Assembly (NCBI GenBank): GCA_003246335.1
Contig: QKAR01000145.1
Span: 1 to 64,000, forward strand
Reading direction: 5' to 3'
Length of the DNA stretch: 64,000 nucleotides
DNA from: Spirochaetales bacterium
GTDB taxonomy: Bacteria; Spirochaetota; Spirochaetia; Treponematales; Treponemataceae
Positions 28,045 through 38,330 of the stretch are shown in pieces. How positions within the stretch are numbered: the stretch's first letter is position 1; each line of letters begins with the position of its first letter. Below the pieces are notes generated by a model. It had not been told where the DNA came from and searched no databases. It saw only the letters and a program-made list of their open reading frames with translations. The translations under genes were made by a program, and so were the position numbers.

Positions 28045-29528
28045 GAATTTCTCTTCGGAGCTCGAGCATACGCGATCGGCTACTGCACTCGTTTTTCCTC
28101 ACCGCGGCACTCATGTGCATGGTCGTTCTCTACAGTTTCGTGTGCATCAACTCGGTCGCCCTGTCGATAACCAACGCGTACCGAACGAATAGCGCTCTCG
28201 CCGAGTTTAAGTCCGCCCTTTCCGAGGTCGAGAGCAATATGGAAAAATACGTCGCGTTCAAGACGTTTAACGACATCGAGGCGTATTACTCGAGCAGGGG
28301 ACGGCTCGACTCGCTGGCGGTCGACTTCAACACGACGCTGTCGCCCGACGAGATATTGCTCAAGGAATATAAGGTAAAGAAACTCATGGAGAGCTTTTTG
28401 GAATGCGCGGATAAGGCCATTTACGCGCGACGGGGCAACAACGTCGATTCGTACGTGACGAGCTATCGGGACGCGCTGCGCGTGTACGGCTACCTTTCGG
28501 ACTCGGTGAACGAGCTGAACGCGCTCTACTTCCAGCGGAATATCAGGGGATATACCTCGATCATTCACGACATGAAGCTGATCGAGTTTCTCAGCGTGCT
28601 CCTGCTCGCGACGGTCGTCGGCGTTAACTTCTTTCTCGCCTACATCCTCATCAACCGCATCACGAGCCCTCTTATGGAGCTTTCCCGCGTCGCGAACGAG
28701 CTCGCCTCGGGGAATTTCGACGTCGACCTGATCGGCATCGAGTCTGGCAACGAGGTCGGCAACATATGCCGCGCGTTCGACCGCATGACGGTCAGCATTC
28801 GCGAGTACATCGAGACGATCCGCAGCAAGGCCCAGGTCGAGAGCCGCCTTCGCCAGCAGGAGCTCGAGACGCGCGAGCTTTATAAGGACGCCCAGCTTAA
28901 GACGCTTCAGGCGCAGATCAACCCGCACTTCCTTTTTAACACGCTGAACGCGGGAGCCCAATTGGCGATGATGGAAGGAGCCGACGACACCTGCACGTTC
29001 ATCGAGAAGACGGCCGATTTTTTCCGCTATAACATCCAAAACATGGATAAGGAAGTGTTCCTTTCCGACGAAATAGAGCTCGTCGACAACTATATGTACA
29101 TCATGCGCGTCCGCTTCGCCGACCGGGTTCGCTACGAGAAGGACATCCGTTGCGACGATCTCAAGGTCCGCATGCCGAGCATGGTCCTGCAGCCGCTCGT
29201 GGAAAATTCAATCAAGCACGGGATCGGCGACATGAAATCGGGCGGCACGATTTCGTTGCGCGTCTTCCGGGATGGTGGTATCCTGAACGTCGAGATCGCG
29301 GACAACGGCGTCGGCATGGACGCCGAAAAGCGCGGCCGGCTTTTGCACGGCGCGTATTTTTACGAGGATAACTCGGTTGACCGGTCAAAAACCCCGTCCG
29401 TCGGCATCGGCATGATTAACGTCATTACGCGCCTGCGCATGTTTTTCGACGACAATCGAATATTTGACATACGGCCGAACGATCCCGAACCGGGGACGAC
29501 TTTCGCCATAAGGATTCGAGATGTATAG
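28041..29528 (+). CDS. LytS/YesM-type sensor histidine kinase with HAMP domain
   Basis: 495 residues from a GTG overlapping the previous stop. TM1 ~12-37, a helical periplasmic segment ~38-178, TM2 ~180-205, HAMP ~205-258, then the PF06580-type kinase: 'LQAQINPHFLFNTLNA' with the phosphoacceptor His near 295, 'LVENSIKHG' as N-box, and 'EIADNGVGMD' plus 'SVGIGMINV' as G-boxes. The short all-helical periplasmic part suggests it reads its signal through a partner such as the preceding binding protein. It should phosphorylate the YesN-like regulator encoded next, whose start overlaps by 8 bp. Confidence 0.92.
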   Translation: MRISLRSSSIRDRLLHSFFLTAALMCMVVLYSFVCINSVALSITNAYRTNSALAEFKSALSEVESNMEKYVAFKTFNDIEAYYSSRGRLDSLAVDFNTTLSPDEILLKEYKVKKLMESFLECADKAIYARRGNNVDSYVTSYRDALRVYGYLSDSVNELNALYFQRNIRGYTSIIHDMKLIEFLSVLLLATVVGVNFFLAYILINRITSPLMELSRVANELASGNFDVDLIGIESGNEVGNICRAFDRMTVSIREYIETIRSKAQVESRLRQQELETRELYKDAQLKTLQAQINPHFLFNTLNAGAQLAMMEGADDTCTFIEKTADFFRYNIQNMDKEVFLSDEIELVDNYMYIMRVRFADRVRYEKDIRCDDLKVRMPSMVLQPLVENSIKHGIGDMKSGGTISLRVFRDGGILNVEIADNGVGMDAEKRGRLLHGAYFYEDNSVDRSKTPSVGIGMINVITRLRMFFDDNRIFDIRPNDPEPGTTFAIRIRDV

Positions 29529-31089
29529 GATTCTGTTAGCCGACGACGAGCAAATCGTCATCGATTCCCTCACGTTCATCATCGAGAGGAACTTTCCCGG
29601 ACAGGTTGAATTCCTATCGGCGCGGAGCGGCGGTGACGCGATCGAGCTTTGCCAGGCGAATAAGGTCGACATCGCGTTCATGGACGTCAGCATGCCGGGG
29701 CTTAACGGCATCGAGGCGATTAAGGCCATTAAGGCGTCGAGCCCGGCGGTCATTTTCATCGTCCTTACGGCGTTTGACCGCTTCGAGTACGCGCAGCAGG
29801 CCGTCAATCTCGGCGTGTACGAATATCTTTCAAAGCCGGTGAACCGCAATAAAATAGTCGAGGTTGCCCGGAGCGCCATGTCGCAGGTCGACGTTCTCCG
29901 GCGCAAGCAGCTCTCCGAGATACAGATTCGCGAGAAACTCGACTCGGTGGTGAACATCGTCGAAAGCGATTTTATTTACTCGCTCATTTTTCCGTCGGAA
30001 AAGGCGGGTGACATCGCGTCGTATCTCGATTTTTTCGGGATAAAGGACCCCTCGTTCTATTTCATGACGATCGAGGTCTCCGACTTAATCGAGGCGAGTA
30101 GGCAAGACGTCTATTTGACCGCTCGCGACATCGTTTTGTCGGCCGCCCACTGCATCGTCGGTCCGTTCATGCGCAATCGCATCGTCGTGTTCGTGCCTTT
30201 CGTCCCGGGCCCCACGCCGGAATCGGACGTCGAGGCGATTAAGGGGGCCGTCCGCCTGATACACTCGCGCATGGGCGCGAAGCTCTCCCTTCGAGTGAAA
30301 ATCGGCCTTTCCCGCGTCGAGTCGGACCTAACGCGGTCCCTGTCCGCGTATAACGACTCGCTGAAAGCCCTCATCAGCACCGACGGGGACTCGGGCGTCG
30401 TGCATTGCGCCGATTGCGAAGAGTCTCTTTCGTCGTCCGATTCCTATCCCGCCGACCTTGAGCGCCGGCTTTTGGACCGGGCTATCGCCGGCGACGTGCA
30501 AAGCGTGCACGGGATTTTCGCGGGACTCTGCCAGTGGATTCGCGCGCGTTTCCCCGATGACGACGGCGTCCTCCGCTACAAGCTCATGGATCTCCTCTCG
30601 ATCATACGCTTTCAGACCAGGGAAATCCAAAATCAATTCGGCGGGTTTGCCGTTTGGAAAGACACGTGGCGCCAAGTTGCCGCGGAGCAGGACCTATCTT
30701 CCCTCGAGCGGTACGTGCTTTCCTGCGTCGACGAATGCCTGACGGTCGTGAACGAGCATAAGCAGAGTCGCATGAGCCCGATCATCGTTCGGGCCTGCGC
30801 GATAATCCACGAGAGCCTCGCCGAGGACATTTCCCTCGAGGAAATATCGCGCCGCGTCGAGATTAGCCCGTTTTATTTCAGCAAGCTATTTAAGGAAGAA
30901 ACCGGCGAGAATTTCATCGATTACCTGACGATGGCTCGCATGCAAAAGGCGAAGGATTTGCTGCGCGAGCCGTCGAGGTCCATAAAGGAAATAAGCGCCG
31001 CCTCCGGATACGCCGACCCGAATTACTTCAGCAAGCTCTTTAAAAAAGTCGTCGGGGTAACGCCGACGGAATTTCGGGAGAGCCTATGA
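29521..31089 (+). CDS. YesN-type response regulator with AraC DNA-binding domain
   Basis: 522 residues. Receiver domain 1-~120 ('LLADDEQIVIDSL', phospho-Asp near 54 in 'FMDVSMPG', 'LTAFDRF', 'YLSKPVNRNK'), a middle region ~130-410 of unknown fold typical of YesN, and a C-terminal AraC double helix-turn-helix (~420-522, 'LEEISRRVEISPFYFSKLFK', 'IKEISAASGYADPNYFSKLF'). It is the likely output of the kinase just upstream and the likely activator of the ChvE-GguAB transporter 1.2 kb downstream. Its stop overlaps the next binding-protein gene by 4 bp. Confidence 0.93.
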   Translation: MYRILLADDEQIVIDSLTFIIERNFPGQVEFLSARSGGDAIELCQANKVDIAFMDVSMPGLNGIEAIKAIKASSPAVIFIVLTAFDRFEYAQQAVNLGVYEYLSKPVNRNKIVEVARSAMSQVDVLRRKQLSEIQIREKLDSVVNIVESDFIYSLIFPSEKAGDIASYLDFFGIKDPSFYFMTIEVSDLIEASRQDVYLTARDIVLSAAHCIVGPFMRNRIVVFVPFVPGPTPESDVEAIKGAVRLIHSRMGAKLSLRVKIGLSRVESDLTRSLSAYNDSLKALISTDGDSGVVHCADCEESLSSSDSYPADLERRLLDRAIAGDVQSVHGIFAGLCQWIRARFPDDDGVLRYKLMDLLSIIRFQTREIQNQFGGFAVWKDTWRQVAAEQDLSSLERYVLSCVDECLTVVNEHKQSRMSPIIVRACAIIHESLAEDISLEEISRRVEISPFYFSKLFKEETGENFIDYLTMARMQKAKDLLREPSRSIKEISAASGYADPNYFSKLFKKVVGVTPTEFRESL

Positions 31090-32168
31090 GCCTTCCTCGC
31101 GACGCCCGGTTTCGCAGGGGCTTTTTCCTTTTCCGCTCGCTCGCGATTATCCCCGCGGCGCTCGCGATCGTCTCCTGCGGTTTTCAGCGCCGCGCAGACC
31201 CGGGCGCGACGGAGCGCAAGCTCGTCATCGGCTTTTCCCTCGATTCCCTCATCGTGGAGCGTTGGCTTCGCGATCGTGACGTATTCGTCTCCGCCGCGAA
31301 TTCCCTCGGCGCCGACGTCATATTCCAAAACGCGGCGAACGGCGAGCGCGAGCAGGTGAATCAGGTAAAGTACCTGATCGATCGCGGCGTCGACGCCCTC
31401 GTCATCATTCCCCAAAACGCGGATCTTTTCACCGAGGTCGTCCAGAGGGCGAAGTCGAAGGGCATCAAAGTCATTTCTTACGATAGACTCATCCGCAACG
31501 CCGGCGTCGACCTCTATATCAGCGTGGATAGCCGCGAGGTCGGGAAAATAATGGCGCGCGAAATCGTGAAGGAAGCGCCGGCCGGCAGCTATCTTTTCAT
31601 TAATGGGCCGAAGTCCGACTATAACGTGACCCTCGTGAAGGAAGGTCAGGATTCCGTATTCAAGGACTATCCCGGCGTATACCGCGCGCTCGAGTACTAC
31701 GCCGACAATTGGAGCTACGACCTCGCCTTCGCCGAAGTTTCCCGCGTGCTCGACGCGGGGACCGCGGTCGACGCCATCGTGTGCGGCAACGACGGTCTCG
31801 CCGGCGGCGCCATCCACGCTCTTTCGGAACGGCGACTCGCCGGAAAAATTCCCGTCGTCGGCCAAGACGCCGATATTTCCGCCTGCCAGTTCGTCGTCGA
31901 GGGATCCCAGCTCGCGACGGTTTATAAGCCGATTTCGACGCTCGCGCGCGAGGCGGCCCAAATCGCGGTCGCGATGGCGAAGGACGAATACGCGCCCCCG
32001 GCGGAAACGATTTACGACGGCGTTCACGACGTACCCGTCCGTTGGCTCACTCCCGTCGCGGTCGATAAATCCAACATCGATTCCGTCGTGATAGATTCAG
32101 GCTTTCACTCCGCGGTCGAGGTATATCAAAACGTTCCCGTCGAAAAACGTCCCGCATCCTACCGGTAA
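31086..32168 (+). CDS. Sugar-binding lipoprotein (XylF-like)
   Basis: 360 residues with a lipoprotein signal (hydrophobic ~17-31, lipobox 'AIVSC' with Cys near 35). Type-I periplasmic binding fold: 'LVIGFSLDSLIVERW', 'QVKYLIDRGVDALVIIPQN', 'GIKVISYDRLI', 'GNDGLAGGAIHAL', 'VVGQDADISACQFV'. It is close in style to D-xylose/ChvE binding proteins and to the ChvE-like protein encoded next. It is the last gene of the four-gene sensor operon, so it could either feed the transporter or act as a soluble co-sensor. Confidence 0.88.
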   Translation: MSLPRDARFRRGFFLFRSLAIIPAALAIVSCGFQRRADPGATERKLVIGFSLDSLIVERWLRDRDVFVSAANSLGADVIFQNAANGEREQVNQVKYLIDRGVDALVIIPQNADLFTEVVQRAKSKGIKVISYDRLIRNAGVDLYISVDSREVGKIMAREIVKEAPAGSYLFINGPKSDYNVTLVKEGQDSVFKDYPGVYRALEYYADNWSYDLAFAEVSRVLDAGTAVDAIVCGNDGLAGGAIHALSERRLAGKIPVVGQDADISACQFVVEGSQLATVYKPISTLAREAAQIAVAMAKDEYAPPAETIYDGVHDVPVRWLTPVAVDKSNIDSVVIDSGFHSAVEVYQNVPVEKRPASYR

Positions 32169-32286
32169 TTTTTTGACCGCAAAAAATTGCAGGGTCGGCG
32201 CGGATTCGCCCGATTTCCCGCGGCGACAATCAAGAATCTCGCAAAATAACCCAGAATAATCCCCGTTTTTTCCCCCGAAACGCCCC

Positions 32287-32323
32287 TATAATCGGGATAA
32301 AGGATTCGCGTCGCGCGAATCCT
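32287..32323 (+). promoter_or_regulatory. chvE promoter and 5'-end stem-loop
   Basis: A perfect TATAAT (32287-32292) has no good -35 at 17 bp (CGTTTT), as expected for an activator-dependent promoter. The predicted mRNA 5' end coincides with a perfect 10-bp hairpin, AGGATTCGCG (32301-32310) / CGCGAATCCT (32314-32323), which would protect the message. The 177-bp intergenic region (32169-32345) holds nothing else I can name. Confidence 0.5.
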
Positions 32324-32345
32324 CAAGTCTTGAAGGAGGATTTTC

Positions 32346-33455
32346 ATGAAAAAAATCACCAAGGTCATCGTAGCGGCGTCCGCGCTTCTGATGGTCGCTT
32401 CCGTCGCTTTCGCCGGCGGATCGCAGCAAAAATCGAAAGTTGACGTCGGTATCGTTCTTCCCACGAAAGACGAGCCGCGCTGGGTTCAGGATGAGACTCG
32501 CTTCCTCGACGCCCTCAAGGGCCAGGCGAACGTCGAGCTTCTGTTCAGCCAGGGCGATTCCGGTAAGGAAAAACAGAACGTCGAGACCCTTTTGACGAAG
32601 GGCATTAAAGTTCTCATCATTTGCCCGCAGGACGGTGCCGCCGCCGCAGCAGCAGCGGAAGCCGCGAAAAAAGAAGGCGTGACGGTTATTTCCTACGATC
32701 GCCTTATCACCAATACGACCGCGGTCGACTACTACGTTACGTTCGACTCGGTATCGGTCGGAAAGGCCCAAGCCCAGTACCTCGTGAATAACCTCGAGGC
32801 CGGCAAAATGGGCAATCCGCTCTACATCTACGCGGGCGCTGCGTCCGACAACAACGCATTCCTGTTCTTCCAGGGCGCATGGGAAGTTCTCCAGCCGAAG
32901 ATCGCCGACGGAACTTTCGTAATCAAGAATTCCTCCGAGGCTATCGCTCTCCAGAGCAAGAAAAACCTCGAGCGAACCGAGATGGGCAAAATCATCGGCC
33001 AGATCACGACGAACTGGGATTTCAACGACGCGAAGAAAAAAGCCGCCGACAACCTGACCGCCGCCACCGCTAAGGACAAAGGCCGCGTATACATTCTCGC
33101 CCCGAACGACGGAACCGCGCGTTCCATCGCCGACGAGTTCGCCAAGGACAAGGACGTGACGAAGTATTTCATCACCGGACAGGACGCCGAAATTCCCTCG
33201 ATCCAGTACATCATCGACGGCAAGCAATCCATGACCGTTTTCAAGGACGTTCGCACGCTCGTTCGCGACGCGGTTAAGATGGCCACCGACGTGCTCGCCG
33301 GAAAGACCCCGGTAACCACTGGCTCGTACAACAACAACAAGAAGGACGTGCCCGCCAAGCAGACGGAAGTCATTACCGTCGAGCAGAAAAACGTGAAGGC
33401 TGCCCTGATCGACTCGGGATACTATCCCGCCTCCAATTTCACCGGCCTGAAATAA
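32346..33455 (+). CDS. chvE: ChvE-like multiple-sugar substrate-binding protein
   Basis: 369 residues with a signal peptide (MKKITKVIVAASALLMVASVAFA) and a strong ribosome site (GAAGGAGG). Type-I periplasmic binding fold: 'VGIVLPTKDEPRWVQDE', 'LLTKGIKVLIICPQDG', 'VTVISYDRLI', 'ILAPNDGTARSIAD', 'ITGQDAEIPSIQYI', 'VKAALIDSGYY'. These match the ChvE/MmsE family, which binds several aldoses (xylose, arabinose, glucose, galactose). It is followed by its ATPase and permease. The AT-free, Lys-rich codon pattern suggests high expression. A stem-loop after the stop separates it from gguA. Confidence 0.92.
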   Translation: MKKITKVIVAASALLMVASVAFAGGSQQKSKVDVGIVLPTKDEPRWVQDETRFLDALKGQANVELLFSQGDSGKEKQNVETLLTKGIKVLIICPQDGAAAAAAAEAAKKEGVTVISYDRLITNTTAVDYYVTFDSVSVGKAQAQYLVNNLEAGKMGNPLYIYAGAASDNNAFLFFQGAWEVLQPKIADGTFVIKNSSEAIALQSKKNLERTEMGKIIGQITTNWDFNDAKKKAADNLTAATAKDKGRVYILAPNDGTARSIADEFAKDKDVTKYFITGQDAEIPSIQYIIDGKQSMTVFKDVRTLVRDAVKMATDVLAGKTPVTTGSYNNNKKDVPAKQTEVITVEQKNVKAALIDSGYYPASNFTGLK

Positions 33456-33472
33456 TCAGTCTTTGATCACGC

Positions 33473-33525
33473 GGACAGCCGGTCCCGCTTCCCCTAACGG
33501 GAAAGCGGGCCGCTGTCCATTTTTT
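33473..33525 (+). terminator. Intercistronic stem-loop after chvE
   Basis: A long imperfect hairpin has outer arms GGACAGC (33473-33479) / GCTGTCC (33512-33518), an inner GC-rich stem and a short T-run (33520-33525). It lies between the binding-protein gene and the ATPase gene and would give partial termination or 3'-end protection, so that the binding protein is made in excess. Confidence 0.6.
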
Positions 33526-33538
33526 ACGGAAGGAAACC

Positions 33539-35053
33539 ATGGGCAAAACCATTCTAGAAATGTCGCACATCACGAAGGAATTCCCCGGGGTAAAGGCGCT
33601 TGACGACGTAACGTTCAAGGTCGAGGAAGGCGAAATCCACTGCCTCGTCGGCGAGAACGGCGCCGGAAAGTCGACGCTCATGAAGGTCTTAAGCGGCGTT
33701 TACCCGCACGGCACGTATTCCGGGGATATCATTTTCGGCGGAGAAATCCAAAAATACTCATCGATTCGCGACAGCGAACGGGCGGGGCTCGCCATCATTT
33801 ACCAGGAATTGGCCCTCGTTCCCGACCTATCGGTATATGAAAACATTTATCTCGGCAACGAGCAGCGGAAGGGCAAGTTCATCGACTGGAACGAGACGAT
33901 AAAAAAAGCCCAGGCCCAGCTCGCGAAAGTCCGGCTCTCCGTCGACCCGAGCGCAAAAGTTCGGAGCCTCGGCGTCGGCAAGCAACAGCTTATCGAAATC
34001 GCGAAAGCGCTGAGCAAGAACGTTCGTCTCCTCATTTTGGACGAGCCGACGGCCGCGTTGAACGACGACGACAGCGACAACCTCCTCGACCTGATAATGG
34101 AACTGAAAAAAGAGGGCGTCACGAGCATCATGATCTCGCACAAGCTCAAGGAAGTCCTGCGGATCGCGGACACGGTGACGGTCCTACGCGACGGCAAAAC
34201 CGTCACGACCCTGGACCGGTCCGAGCTTGACGAGGAAGTCTTAATCAAGAACATGGTCGGCCGCGAGATCGAGAATATATTCCCGAAGCGGCAGCAGAAA
34301 AATATCGGCGACGTTCGTTTCGAGGTTCGCAACTGGACCGCGTACGATTACTCGGTGAGCAGGCAAATACTCACGGACGTCAATATCAACGTGCGCAAGG
34401 GCGAGATTCTCGGCATCGCGGGGCTCATGGGGGCGGGACGAACGGAGTTCGCCTTGAGCGTGTTCGGGAACCCGAAGCACTATCGCATCACGGGCGATAT
34501 TTACGTCGACGGCGAAAAGACCGAGATCCACCATCCCTTCGACGCCATCAAGGCGGGAATCGCGTACGTATCCGAGGATCGCAAGAAAGACGGCCTCATA
34601 CTCGAGCAGGACGTTAAGCAAAACCTTTCCATCGCGAGCCTGCGAGATTTCGCCCATCGCGTTGTCATCAACAAGAACGAGGAAATCCGCGTCGCCGAGG
34701 AATACCGGGCGAACCTCAAGATCAAGACCCCGTCGGTCGAGTCTCAGGTGAAGAAACTTTCGGGCGGCAACCAGCAGAAAGTCTCCCTCGGAAAATGGCT
34801 GCTCGCGGACCCCAACATCCTGATCCTCGACGAGCCCACGCGCGGCATCGACGTCGGCGCGAAGTACGAAATATACACGATCATGAACTCGCTCGTCGAG
34901 AAGGGCATGAGCATCATCATGATCTCCTCGGAACTTCCCGAGGTGCTCGGAATGAGCGACCGCATCTACGTCGTCTGCGAGGGAAAGATCACCGGGGAAC
35001 TTTCCGGCGAGGAAGCCACGCAGGAAAAAATCATGAAAATGGCAACGGTCTAA
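33539..35053 (+). CDS. gguA: Multiple-sugar ABC transporter ATPase GguA/MmsA
   Basis: 504 residues with two fused nucleotide-binding domains. The first has 'GENGAGKST' (Walker A), 'LGVGKQQLIEIAKAL' (degenerate signature) and 'LLILDEPTAAL' (Walker B). The second has the degenerate Walker A 'GLMGAGRTEF', then 'LSGGNQQKVSLGKWL' and 'ILILDEPTRGIDVGAKYEI'. This is the standard layout of sugar importers of the XylG/MglA/GguA group, and 'YPHGTYSGDI' is typical of GguA. It energises import with the ChvE-like and GguB proteins, 14 nt upstream of gguB. Confidence 0.95.
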   Translation: MGKTILEMSHITKEFPGVKALDDVTFKVEEGEIHCLVGENGAGKSTLMKVLSGVYPHGTYSGDIIFGGEIQKYSSIRDSERAGLAIIYQELALVPDLSVYENIYLGNEQRKGKFIDWNETIKKAQAQLAKVRLSVDPSAKVRSLGVGKQQLIEIAKALSKNVRLLILDEPTAALNDDDSDNLLDLIMELKKEGVTSIMISHKLKEVLRIADTVTVLRDGKTVTTLDRSELDEEVLIKNMVGREIENIFPKRQQKNIGDVRFEVRNWTAYDYSVSRQILTDVNINVRKGEILGIAGLMGAGRTEFALSVFGNPKHYRITGDIYVDGEKTEIHHPFDAIKAGIAYVSEDRKKDGLILEQDVKQNLSIASLRDFAHRVVINKNEEIRVAEEYRANLKIKTPSVESQVKKLSGGNQQKVSLGKWLLADPNILILDEPTRGIDVGAKYEIYTIMNSLVEKGMSIIMISSELPEVLGMSDRIYVVCEGKITGELSGEEATQEKIMKMATV

Positions 35054-35067
35054 CGGAGGACACCGAG

Positions 35068-36228
35068 ATGAATATCAGAGTTTTGAAGCAGAATGTCCGC
35101 GAGTACGGAATGTATATCGCACTCATGGTGATAATGGCGTTCTTTACGATCTTTACCGACGGGCTTTTTATGTCCCCCCGAAACCTGAGCAACTTGCTCG
35201 ACCAGACCGGCTACGTCGCGGTTCTCGCGGTCGGCATGACGCTCATCATCATCATTCGCCACATCGACTTGTCGGTCGGCTTTGTCGCCGGTTTCCTCGG
35301 CGCGATCGCCGCGGTTTTGATGAAGCAGGGCGGACTCCCGCTTCCCGTCATCATACTGATAACGATAGCGGTCGGTTTGCTTATCGGCCTCTATAACGGC
35401 TGGCTCGTCGCGAAGATGGGCGTCCCGGCGTTCGTCGTAACACTTGCGGGCATGTTCATTTTCCGCGGTGCTCTCTTGCGCATCACCGAGGGCACGGGAA
35501 CGATCATCGTCGACAATAAAATCTTCAACGCGCTCGGCAACGGCTTCATTCCCGATTTTCTCGGCGGCGGCAGCCTTCACCTTTTGACGATGATTATCGG
35601 CATCGCGGTCGTCGTTCTGTTCATCGTTAACGAATTTCGCACGCGCATGCAAAAGAAGAAATACGGATTCGAGATCGCGACGCTCGATATGTTCATCGGA
35701 AAGCTCGTCTTTATCACCGCGCTCGTCATGTTCTTTTGCTGGCAGCTCGCGCAGTATAACGGCATTTCCTGGACCGTCGTCATCATGTTCGTGGTCGTGG
35801 CGATTTACCACTTCTTCATGAACAACACCGTGCTCGGCCGTCACGTGTACGCGGTCGGCGGTAATCCCGAGGCGGCGGAATTGAGCGGTATCAGGGTAGA
35901 GGGCGTCACGTTCTTCGTGTTCGCGTCGATGAGCTCTCTCGCGGCGCTCGCGGGAATCCTGTACTCCGCGCGGCTTCAGTCCGCGTCAACGACCGCGGGA
36001 ACGGGGTTCGAGCTCGACGCGATCGCGTCCGCGTTCATCGGCGGCTGCTCGCCGGCGGGCGGCATCGGAAAGGTTACCGGAACCATCATCGGCGCCATCA
36101 TCATGTCCTCGCTTCAGAGCGGCATGAACCTCATGCAGGTCGGGCAATCCTATCAATACATCGTGAAGGGCCTCGTGCTCGTGCTCGCGGTGCTGTTCGA
36201 CGTGCAGTCGAGGAAGGTTAAGATTTAA
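35068..36228 (+). CDS. gguB: Multiple-sugar ABC transporter permease GguB/MmsB
   Basis: 386 residues from the ATG at 35068 with GGAGG upstream; the frame is open further upstream inside gguA. About ten hydrophobic helices. Motifs of the BPD_transp_2 family are present: '[16 protein letters not shown]', '[16 protein letters not shown]', '[15 protein letters not shown]' and '[19 protein letters not shown]'. '[20 protein letters not shown]' with '[18 protein letters not shown]' is typical of GguB. It forms the membrane channel of the ChvE-GguAB importer. The MCP gene follows after only 2 nt. Confidence 0.95.
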   Translation: MNIRVLKQNVREYGMYIALMVIMAFFTIFTDGLFMSPRNLSNLLDQTGYVAVLAVGMTLIIIIRHIDLSVGFVAGFLGAIAAVLMKQGGLPLPVIILITIAVGLLIGLYNGWLVAKMGVPAFVVTLAGMFIFRGALLRITEGTGTIIVDNKIFNALGNGFIPDFLGGGSLHLLTMIIGIAVVVLFIVNEFRTRMQKKKYGFEIATLDMFIGKLVFITALVMFFCWQLAQYNGISWTVVIMFVVVAIYHFFMNNTVLGRHVYAVGGNPEAAELSGIRVEGVTFFVFASMSSLAALAGILYSARLQSASTTAGTGFELDAIASAFIGGCSPAGGIGKVTGTIIGAIIMSSLQSGMNLMQVGQSYQYIVKGLVLVLAVLFDVQSRKVKI

Positions 36229-36230
36229 CG

Positions 36231-38330
36231 ATGGCGGCGGGGACTTCTCTTCGTCGCGTCGTCGTCCTCCCGACCGCCGTCGGCGTCGCGCTTTTTGGGG
36301 CGGCCATAGTGCTTTTCTCGTGGCGCGTCGTCGAAGACAAGCTCGGCGCCTTCGCTGCGGCCGAGCTCCGGGAAAAAGCGTCGGCGTTCGAGGGCGAATT
36401 CGGCGAGCGCGGGTCGAGACTCGAGTCCTTGCTCGGTTTCGCCTGCGCCTCATCCGGCGTCTCGGGCGCTATCGCGGCGCGCGATCGCCCGTTGGCGATT
36501 GAAACCGTTGACGCGATACCCGCGGCGCTTGGGGTCGATTTCGCGTACGCGGTCGGTCTCGATGGCCTGGTTTTGGCGAAGTCGGGCGACTCCTCGTTTG
36601 GCGACGACTTTTCCGGCCGCCCGTCCGTTCGCGGGGCTATCGACGGTGCTCGACCCGTCGAGACCGTCGAGATGGACGCGAGCCTTGGGCTTTGCCAAGT
36701 CGTTGCGTATCCCGTTTTCGCGAATGGCGAGACCACGGGGCAAGTCCCGATAGGGGCGGTTGTCGCGGGGTATCGCCTCGGCGGGAACGAGGCGATGGAC
36801 CGCTATAAAAAATTCTTCAGCGCGGATTTCTCCGCCTTCATGTACGATACGCGCATCGCGACCACGATCGTCGGATCGGACGGGGAGCGCATCGTCGGCA
36901 CGAAAATGGACAATCCGGCGATCGAGGAGCAATTGACGCTTCGGGGAGAGCCGTATTCCGGCGTTAATAAAATTTTAGGCAAGCAATACGCGGTAATTTA
37001 CCTTCCGATAAAAAACGCCCAAGACAGCGTTCTCGGCGTCATCGCGCTCGCGCGTCCCCGCGACGACCTTCTCGCGACCGCCCGCTCTGTCTCGGTTTCG
37101 CTCGCGATAATCGTGCTGGTGTTCGCTACCTTTCTCGCGGCGGGTATCTCGTTTTTGATCGATCGCTTCGCCGTGAAGCCGCTTTCCATCGCCAAGCTCT
37201 CGATGCATGAGATCGCCTACGGGGACGGCGATTTGACGAAAACGATCCCGGTCGACAACGAGACTGAAATCGGGCAGATCATTGGAGACGTTAACCATTT
37301 CGTCGGCATCCTTCGCGGTATCGTCGGAGAACTGAAGGATAGGCAGTCGGAGCTATCGAATATGAGCGACGGCCTTTCCGGGATGTCGGAGGGGAGCGCG
37401 AGTTCGATCGCGGAGATCCTCGCGAATATGGAGAGCGTTCACGGCCAATCGACCCTCCAGCTCGAGAGCGTCGGTTCCGCTGAGCGGGTAATCGACGGTT
37501 CGATAGGGAAAATCTCCCTGCTCGGCGAAATCATCGCGCGGCAAGCCGAGAGAATCGCGACGGCGACCGAGTCGGTTAACGCGATCATAGCGAACGCGGT
37601 TAAGGTTTCCTCCGGGTTCGGCGAGATGAGGGACCGCTATCGCGCGCTTGAGGAGGTTTCCGCCGAAGGGGTTAGGACGCAAGACCGGGTGAACGCGAAA
37701 GTCGCCGGAATATCGGAGCAATCCGCCCTCCTAAAGGAAGCGAACGACGTAATCGCGAAAATTTCAGCGCAGACGAACCTGCTCGCGATGAACGCCGCGA
37801 TCGAGGCCGCTCACGCCGGTTCGGCCGGGGCGGGCTTTTCGGTCGTCGCCGACGAGATCCGCCGGCTCGCCGAGACATCCGGGGCCCAGTCGAAAAATAT
37901 CCGCGCGGAAATCGGCAATATCCAGGATTCCATCGGGGAAGTCGTGTCCGCGGCCGCCGACTCCCGCCGCGCCTTCGGCGATGTGCGCGAAAGCATTCAG
38001 AAAACGGGGGAGACGATCGTGTCGCTCACCGATTCCTTGGCGGGGCAGCGCGCCGAGATTGAGAAGGCTTCGCTCGCTCTCGCGGAAATGGAGTCGGTGT
38101 CGGGAGAGGTCGCGGGCGCGTCGTCCGACCTGCAGTCGGGAACCGATTCCATCCGCTCGCTCATTCGCCGGGTAACGGACGCGTCTTCGGCGATCGACGC
38201 GAGCATGGACGAGATATCGCTCGGCGCCGGCGAGATAAACGCGTCGGCGCGCGGCATTTCGGATATGTCTCAATCGATGAAAGAAACCGTCGCGAAAATG
38301 GAAAAAATCGTATCGAAATTCATCGTGTGA
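36231..38330 (+). CDS. Methyl-accepting chemotaxis protein
   Basis: 699 residues. TM1 ~10-30, a periplasmic sensor ~31-280 that looks like a single- or double-Cache fold ('[21 protein letters not shown]', '[17 protein letters not shown]'), TM2 ~285-310, HAMP ~310-365, and a cytoplasmic signalling domain with the hairpin tip '[27 protein letters not shown]' region. It lies 2 nt after the sugar permease gene, so it is probably in the ChvE-GguAB operon and may steer chemotaxis to the same sugars, directly or through the ChvE-like protein. The 3' end overlaps the convergent HAD gene by 11 bp. Confidence 0.93.
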   Translation: MAAGTSLRRVVVLPTAVGVALFGAAIVLFSWRVVEDKLGAFAAAELREKASAFEGEFGERGSRLESLLGFACASSGVSGAIAARDRPLAIETVDAIPAALGVDFAYAVGLDGLVLAKSGDSSFGDDFSGRPSVRGAIDGARPVETVEMDASLGLCQVVAYPVFANGETTGQVPIGAVVAGYRLGGNEAMDRYKKFFSADFSAFMYDTRIATTIVGSDGERIVGTKMDNPAIEEQLTLRGEPYSGVNKILGKQYAVIYLPIKNAQDSVLGVIALARPRDDLLATARSVSVSLAIIVLVFATFLAAGISFLIDRFAVKPLSIAKLSMHEIAYGDGDLTKTIPVDNETEIGQIIGDVNHFVGILRGIVGELKDRQSELSNMSDGLSGMSEGSASSIAEILANMESVHGQSTLQLESVGSAERVIDGSIGKISLLGEIIARQAERIATATESVNAIIANAVKVSSGFGEMRDRYRALEEVSAEGVRTQDRVNAKVAGISEQSALLKEANDVIAKISAQTNLLAMNAAIEAAHAGSAGAGFSVVADEIRRLAETSGAQSKNIRAEIGNIQDSIGEVVSAAADSRRAFGDVRESIQKTGETIVSLTDSLAGQRAEIEKASLALAEMESVSGEVAGASSDLQSGTDSIRSLIRRVTDASSAIDASMDEISLGAGEINASARGISDMSQSMKETVAKMEKIVSKFIV

